Made by a program: the position numbers and the translations under genes. Shown here in pieces: positions 56,101 through 59,272 of a stretch of 59,272 nucleotides of DNA (its first letter is position 1; each line of letters opens with the position of its first letter). The notes beneath the pieces are model-generated. The model was given only the letters and a program-made list of their open reading frames with translations. It was not told the origin of the DNA and searched no databases. The stretch comes from Chitinophaga pinensis (GTDB lineage Bacteria > Bacteroidota > Bacteroidia > Chitinophagales > UBA10324), in assembly GCA_945892775.1 (NCBI GenBank), contig CAMDDP010000014.1, positions 1 to 59,272 of the forward strand, in the 5' to 3' direction.

Positions 56101-58988
56101 TGAAATTATTTGCTGATGGTGGCAAGGGAGGAATATTCACCTTCAGTGGAGATGATTCATTGAATCTGAATCCCGGAACCTATACTTATTATGCTACTGA
56201 TTCAAATGGGTGTATTGGAAGTGCATCTGTTACAATTATTAATGGGCCAACTATCACCATTTATCCTGTTATTTCTCAACCTGTTTGTTTTGATGGTTTG
56301 GGAAGTGTTGCTTTATCTGCTTCAGGAGGAACCGGTTTAATTTCATTTTATGGCGGCACACCTACCAACAACTTACATTCAGGTACATATACCTATAAAG
56401 CTGTTGACGAAAATGGCTGCCTTGATTCTACTGATGTAACAATTAGCACTGGCCCAATTTCAATTGCAATGACTGTTATGATTTCTCAACCTCCATGTTT
56501 TGGAACTTTAGGAGGTGTTACTCTCTCAGCAGTTGGTGGAACAGGATTGATCTCATTCAGTGGAAATGCAACTACCAATCTTTCTCCGGGTGCATACACT
56601 CACATTGCAACAGACGCGAATGGATGTCAGCTCACAGTTCATGATACAATTAAGACTCCAATTCAAATTGTAATTACTGCTACTGCATCTAATCCGAACT
56701 GCTTCGGTGGAACAGGAAACATTGTAACGACTTCAATTGGTGGAGCCCCTTCATATAATTATTTCTGGAGTAATGGCTCAACAATTCAAAATCCAATAGG
56801 GCTTGTTTCAGGCATTTATTCAGTAACTGTTACGGATTCGAAAGGGTGCACTAAATCAACAAATGCTTCCGTTGTTGTTCCAATACAAATTGTACTGACG
56901 GCTACAGCAATTAATTCAAACTGCTATGGTGGAACCGGAAGTATTTCATTGACGAATTCAGGTGGAACTACTCCCTATAGTTATCATTGGAGTAATGGAG
57001 CAACTTCTCAAAATGTTTCTTCTCTTGCTTCAGGAACTTATTCAGTGACTGTTACCGACTCGAAGGGATGTGTTATGGCAGCAAGTGCTTCAGTTATTGT
57101 TCCAACACAAATTTCAGGAACAACTCTTATTACCAATGCAAGTTGTTCATTCGACATTGGAAATATTGTATTAACTCCAATTGGCGGTTCTCCTGGCTAT
57201 ACATATTTGTGGAGTAATGGAGCAACTTCCCAAAATATTTCTTCTCTCGCTCCGAATATTTATTCTGTTACCATTAAGGATACAATGAATTGTTCAGCTA
57301 CAATATCGGCAACTATCATCCGTGTTGGAAATGTACCAACAGTTCCTAGTGCAATCAGCGGATCTACCTATGTGTGTAAAAGTGTTACAGGTATTGTATT
57401 TAGTTCTTCTGTTGTAAGTGGTGCTACTTCCTATACCTGGACATTGCCTTCAAATATGTCTGGAACATCAACTACAAATTCAATTATCGTTGCAACTAAT
57501 AGTTCTTTTACTGGTGGAATAATAAAAGTAAAAGCAAATAACTATTGTGGTTCTGGAACCGATGCAACACTTATGTTGACTGTTCCGACATCAGTTCCTT
57601 CAATACCCGGGATAATTACAGGGGCAAATAATTTCTGCATAGCAGGATCTAATACATATTCAATTGCACCAGTTATTTCCGCTACTGGATATTTTTGGTC
57701 GGTTAGCGTTGGGTCGGGTTTAACAATACTTTCAGGTCAGAATACACCTTCTGTAGTGGTTTCAGCCACAAATGGGCTAATCAGCGGAACCATTTCAGTT
57801 TATGCCATTAACTGCAAAGGAAATAGTGCAGTTTCAAGCAAAATTGTTTATGGATCTGCAATAACTTCACCTTCATTCATTTGTGGAGGTGGTAATGATA
57901 ATAAAGCCGTAGTTTGTGGAGGTTCAATGGCTGATTATGAAATTTGTAGTGTTAATGGTGCAATTTCCTATACTTGGACGGCGCCAGCTGGGGCAATTAT
58001 AAGTGATGGAATTCATATTGGTAATCCAATTACAATGACATCGGGCAATCCGAATAATGGGAATGAGTGGGAGGTTAGTGTTATCTTTCCATTAAACTTT
58101 ATATCTGGTAATATAACTGTTTATGCAAGTAACGGGTGCTCGAATAGTGCAGTTAGTTCATTTGCTGTTCGGTCAAAACCAAGTGCCCCTGGAATTATAA
58201 GTGGACCAACATCTAATGTTTGTAAAAAGTCAGGACAGGTTTATTCAGTTGCTGCTGTAACGGGTGCAACATTTTATATATGGACAGTGCCATCTGGTGT
58301 AACAATTAATACTGGATATTTAACCAATTCAATATCTGTTACATACGGAAATTCATTTGTCGGAACGGGAATTATTACTGTGAAAGCAAATAACAATTGC
58401 GGTTCAAGTGCTGCTTCATCAATTACTGTTAATGCTGCTACACTTGCTCCGGGTACAATCACTGGTCCATCATCTGCATGCAAGAGCACAACTAAAACTT
58501 ATTCTGTTGCTGCTGTTACTGGTGCAACTTCTTATAAATGGACGGCTTCTAATGGAGCTACCTTCGTAGGTAGTTCTACCGGTGCAAGTGTAAGTGTGAA
58601 GTTCACAGCTGTATCAACTTTATCAGTGGGGATAACTTGCAAAGCAAAAAACGCATGCGCATCATCTGCCGCTTCATCTCTCACAGTTTCTGTATTATCC
58701 AATTGTCGTGAAGATCAAGATGGTAACATTGTTAATTCTGATTACTTAGTTTATCCAAATCCGACATCAGGAATCGTAAATATTGAATTGAATAATAGAT
58801 CGGATGCAGATTATACATTTAAGGTGATGGATGTACAGAGTAAAGTTGTTTACAAAAATGAATGTAAATTAAGTGCAGGACCAGTTCTTAAATCACTTGA
58901 CCTTTCAGGGTTGGCAAATGGAGTTTATTTTATTCAGATTGATCGTGAAGGTATTGAAGTGAAGATGCTTAAGATTGTGGTTCAATAG
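50157..58988 (+). CDS. 2943-residue surface protease: GEVED, LRR, S8/S53-like, MBG, SprB, PKD-type, T9SS type A
   Basis: Signal peptide to about residue 31. GEVED domain (about 60-203, GETEDY), two MopE-like DxDxDG-Cys-Asp-Asp repeats (about 205-300), five 21-residue leucine-rich repeats (about 355-460) and two SprB-like units (to about 745) follow. The protease domain (about 885-1310) has Asp906 (VLSDSYN), Glu951 (DEGRAMMQ) where subtilisins have histidine, Asn1033 (TSAGNFG) and Ser1255 (GTSAAAPH). It carries an internal beta-sandwich insert near 1055-1135. A TIG-like part and three MBG domains (about 1420-1963) come next; the second contains NPRV(V/I)T arrays. Six SprB-like units, five PKD_6-like units (2391-2855) and a T9SS type A domain (about 2860-2943) complete it. 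Surface adhesin-protease is inferred. Confidence 0.93.
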   Translation: MNIFRFFVKNKKSICLFFILILFFSNKGKSQTYCSSHSSSDEGGEIKNVTIVANCCNSNILNNTSFCGELAPGVGSIPFSYSNYTTIDSNNLNINDSYVISMTLGSCDTDVYGVAAAYIDFNSDGDFVDSGEVIFTTSYQLFTDSGIVVSSAFSIPIGSVLTTTLLRVVFNQLTFVSPCDITNGDGYNFGETEDYLLNLIDDVACLQATTYYRDFDVDGYGDASNDTVICDQPIGYVINNNDCDDSLLIYVDIDEDGYGSLNFADCEGVLNNTDCDDNNYLVNDSCCYVSIPDSVFKNFLINSIDINTNGDDEIQCSEAANFMGGFNVLGLGISDLTGVEAFTSIVYLGCGNNLLTSLDVSANTALTQLYCFNNQLTSLDLSANILLAELYSGFNQITSLVLSNNTALTKLLFDNNQLTSLDVSANTVLTELYCYNNQLTSLDVSANTALSILGCNNNQLTNLNVQNGNNFNLASFNCLNNFELSCIQVDDPAYMNANWIGGKDAGATFSLNCGCAEADVPVLNTASITMCDGGFVNLSVATGNLNDATDWTWAESSCNGTSIGTGNSIVVYPVSTTTYFVHGTGGCTTSNSNCAQVTVTVLPEMNLSAIADNINCHGGSFNVDVTATGGLPPYAGIGNFAYSFVGADTTLYYTINDNSGCSVSGSILVTQPAALSLATNDTTFCLDNGSHVFKLIASGGLAPYTYSGDDTVNATPGAHTFSVTDAAGCFVSGNATVDTVSGCILSGTGEWLGKVDFIIGPALFYLSVIDTLPVDTFQQIIATVNADSVVYQFNSDTTKVLIDVIIKKLPGNLAYVKSFLQTPAYGMTYFYNNGDTTLTFTGYFPIGNLLLLNSRTDVINFARTNNRPFISSGLIYSQGDLAMKGDSVRTLFGLDGSGIKVGVLSDSYNTQPGNPAAIDLGNNDLPGLTNAINGIAPQVKLEYPFGRAVDEGRAMMQIIHDIAPKSELEFRTGFISPGDFADGIKDMAQNDSCDVIVDDITFITEPFFQDGVVSKAVNFVRDLGVSYFTSAGNFGNTSYESTFNPITVPGITGVVHDFSGTGDYLQKVTLKPGVYTLVLQWDDSIYSLGQLPGARNDFDIYLTDDAQTKFYGLNRKNNWGDPFEVLPFVVKATTTANIVISRTWSIDPNSPMKIKYVVFRGDMTIDEYNIGESTIIGQANADGAMTVGATRYTQTPMYGTNIPIVEPYSSLGGTPIKGVVRDKPNFCAPDGGNTSVNFHSKDLELDGLYNFFGTSAAAPHAAGSAALILQAKKKFLSENMLPDSLRNLLQSTALNMGAAGFDYVSGYGLIQPSEAIKTFATPIPNLISLSLDDSSQLADLGNIPIDITVKGNYFSNSAAIFFDGNILGTTSNSDGSRSATIPTFNGNPSVLVYNPPTVLNMNDGGFSNPLYFNMVVKSNVVITAVNANKKYGEDIPSLSATITMDGLPIGSTNYSLTDLGLEDMNVSTFANSLSNVGNYQISSSMQPLNLFDSLDVYRFDHYNYSFIPGVLFITKMPIVVTPRDTTLVFGSPLYGLEMNFDYDFDTTHFTTATMSSFMEEIWGNHYSFMADEIAFVAGDDTINGRSVVSSDFFNVGMMASGGSLANPRVVTNPRVVTNPRVVTNPRVVTNPRVVTNPRVVTNPKVVTNNIVVGGEIVGQESHIELDTTIIMVTETIIDTTIIYVTETIIDSTIEYDSVGFVIDTTIGYDTLSITHDTTYYVNLAVQSIFNFTDDSSNSTLEFVDGNKERGLFNAQAVYDGNAVANPKVITNPRVITNPRVITNPRVITNPRVITNTFAVVNSQTVTDQSNSKVAIIIDSTDVYAQGEDSLTSLLTINTITGYKVGDWLIIPAALMSDNYEVSYGNGNLHIIPAPAVINADNIELPCHDSTPNFTATLSGLQYDDNSDSVITNLDFAVLDSNGAIISNPFSGGAYQIAPTNPQLKNPSNYIVTFNNGLLKVPNPVIVSPIVTQPKCHGEKGNVKLFADGGKGGIFTFSGDDSLNLNPGTYTYYATDSNGCIGSASVTIINGPTITIYPVISQPVCFDGLGSVALSASGGTGLISFYGGTPTNNLHSGTYTYKAVDENGCLDSTDVTISTGPISIAMTVMISQPPCFGTLGGVTLSAVGGTGLISFSGNATTNLSPGAYTHIATDANGCQLTVHDTIKTPIQIVITATASNPNCFGGTGNIVTTSIGGAPSYNYFWSNGSTIQNPIGLVSGIYSVTVTDSKGCTKSTNASVVVPIQIVLTATAINSNCYGGTGSISLTNSGGTTPYSYHWSNGATSQNVSSLASGTYSVTVTDSKGCVMAASASVIVPTQISGTTLITNASCSFDIGNIVLTPIGGSPGYTYLWSNGATSQNISSLAPNIYSVTIKDTMNCSATISATIIRVGNVPTVPSAISGSTYVCKSVTGIVFSSSVVSGATSYTWTLPSNMSGTSTTNSIIVATNSSFTGGIIKVKANNYCGSGTDATLMLTVPTSVPSIPGIITGANNFCIAGSNTYSIAPVISATGYFWSVSVGSGLTILSGQNTPSVVVSATNGLISGTISVYAINCKGNSAVSSKIVYGSAITSPSFICGGGNDNKAVVCGGSMADYEICSVNGAISYTWTAPAGAIISDGIHIGNPITMTSGNPNNGNEWEVSVIFPLNFISGNITVYASNGCSNSAVSSFAVRSKPSAPGIISGPTSNVCKKSGQVYSVAAVTGATFYIWTVPSGVTINTGYLTNSISVTYGNSFVGTGIITVKANNNCGSSAASSITVNAATLAPGTITGPSSACKSTTKTYSVAAVTGATSYKWTASNGATFVGSSTGASVSVKFTAVSTLSVGITCKAKNACASSAASSLTVSVLSNCREDQDGNIVNSDYLVYPNPTSGIVNIELNNRSDADYTFKVMDVQSKVVYKNECKLSAGPVLKSLDLSGLANGVYFIQIDREGIEVKMLKIVVQ
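51219..51533 (+). repeat. Five 63-bp leucine-rich repeats
   Basis: Units of 21 codons start with LTSLDVSANTALTQLY-like sequence. Units 1, 4 and 5 are nearly identical in DNA, showing recent copying. A sixth degenerate unit and a Cys-containing cap follow at about 51534-51625. Confidence 0.9.
54972..55097 (+). repeat. Seven 18-bp repeats encoding NPRVVT
   Basis: Seven back-to-back in-frame units: six NPRVVT and a last NPKVVT (residues 1606-1647). Units differ only at synonymous third positions (GTG/GTT, ACA/ACG) except in the last. They lie inside the second MBG domain of the surface protease. Confidence 0.95.
55158..55307 (+). repeat. Four 12-13-residue Thr/Ile repeats between the hexapeptide arrays
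   Basis: Units TIIMVTETIIDT, TIIYVTETIIDS, TIEYDSVGFVIDT and TIGYDTLSITHDT (residues about 1668-1717). The first two are close copies, the last two diverged. Alternating hydrophobic and Thr/Asp residues suggest short beta-strands. Confidence 0.8.
55449..55538 (+). repeat. Five 18-bp repeats encoding NPRVIT
   Basis: Five units: NPKVIT followed by four NPRVIT (residues 1765-1794). Units 2 and 4 are identical in DNA and differ from unit 3 at several synonymous positions, giving a 36-bp period. The codon choices differ from the first array. Confidence 0.95.
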
Positions 58989-59008
58989 ATTTTTGAATTC
59001 AAAAAATA

Positions 59009-59046
59009 AAATCCGTTCTAGAATTTTCTAGAATGGATTTTTTTTG
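59009..59046 (+). terminator. Rho-independent terminator of the 2943-residue protein gene
   Basis: AAATCC (59009-59014) pairs with GGATTT (59035-59040), extended inward by a G-T wobble and TTCTAGA/TCTAGAA pairs, and is followed by a T-run. Confidence 0.88.
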
Positions 59047-59120
59047 CCCTGAATATCATTCAATAAATTATCTTCAGAAAAGAATATGTTTATTTGAACT
59101 AATAATTTTAATAATCTGAA

Positions 59121-59272
59121 ATGAAGTATTCTATATTATTGTTTTTTTCTCTTTTATTTCTACTAATTGTTTCGGCAAGCGCTCAGGAAACACAACTTGA
59201 TAGTTTGATTCGGGCAATGGAAAAAATGAAGAATGACACTTCAAAAGTGAATGCTTTTAATGCAATCAGTAA
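59121..59272 (+). CDS. Start of an exported protein, probably TPR sensor kinase or cyclase (partial)
   Basis: An ATG at 59121 opens a frame that runs off the window. The first 22 residues are a signal peptide (KYSILLFFSLLFLLIVSASAQ). The next stretch (LDSLIRAMEKMKNDTSKVNAF) looks like the lead-in to the tetratricopeptide repeats of Bacteroidota histidine kinases or adenylate cyclases, which often begin with LDSL ... DT-KVN. Only about 50 codons are visible, so the class is a guess from this lead-in. Confidence 0.6.
   Translation, partial: MKYSILLFFSLLFLLIVSASAQETQLDSLIRAMEKMKNDTSKVNAFNAIS

Noticed and set aside
16029-58988. The SprB/PKD/MBG proteins considered as parts of a toxin or contact-dependent system.
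   Set aside because: All end in T9SS sorting domains rather than toxin domains, and no immunity-like gene follows them.

Overview
The window is from a low-GC member of the Bacteroidota. The evidence is: several very large secreted proteins ending in type IX secretion system (T9SS) sorting domains (type A in six proteins, type B/CHU_C in one); abundant SprB, PKD, MBG, GEVED, FG-GAP and ASPIC/UnbV modules; promoter-like TTTG...TAnnTTTG elements; almost no Shine-Dalgarno sequences; and AT-rich codon use. I cannot place it below phylum/class with confidence. No rRNA, tRNA, CRISPR array, insertion sequence or prophage was recognised.

Layout. 1-6.3 kb: tail of an unknown gene, Lon protease, an M2 (ACE-like) lipoprotein peptidase, TrmH rRNA/tRNA-type 2'-O-methyltransferase, YitT-type membrane protein. 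6.3-15.4 kb: M16 zinc protease, a small SET-domain protein with post-SET cysteines, cystathionine beta-synthase-type enzyme, a BtuF-like metal/cobalamin receptor, LolD-type ATPase, a SWIB protein with a histone H1-like lysine/alanine tail, NUDIX hydrolase, orotate phosphoribosyltransferase and a DUF445-like membrane protein. 15.4-23.3 kb: a two-gene unit made of a 183-residue exported unknown and a 2419-residue surface protein with a CUB domain, 21 SprB repeats, PKD domains and a type B sorting domain. 23.3-36.8 kb: DEAD-box helicase with DbpA-type C-terminus, prolyl oligopeptidase, SCP2-like protein, a formylglycine-generating enzyme divergent from a Cys-type sulfatase that carries SprB repeats and a T9SS tag, an EamA transporter, a CAP/OmpA-like exported protein and polyphosphate kinase 1. 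36.9-42.8 kb: three T9SS cargo genes on the minus strand (FG-GAP/ASPIC protein, pentahaem cytochrome c, small unknown). 42.9-45.9 kb: CCA-adding-type nucleotidyltransferase and biotin carboxylase, tail to tail. 46.2-59.0 kb: a 1247-residue PKD/SdrD-B/T9SS protein and a 2943-residue protein with GEVED, MopE-like, leucine-rich, S8/S53-like protease, MBG, SprB and PKD-type modules. The window closes in the first 50 codons of a probable TPR signalling protein.

How it fits together. Housekeeping genes (protein quality control, nucleotide and sulfur amino acid metabolism, RNA modification, fatty acid synthesis, phosphate storage) are interspersed with genes for a large extracellular surface coat exported by T9SS, whose machinery is not in the window. 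The most unusual signals are: the NPRV(V/I)T hexapeptide arrays inside an MBG domain of the 2943-residue protease; the SET plus SWIB/H1-like pair; the sulfatase with its own Sec-targeted activating enzyme; a phage-type module spliced into an FG-GAP protein; and an A/B two-repeat periodicity in the giant SprB protein.
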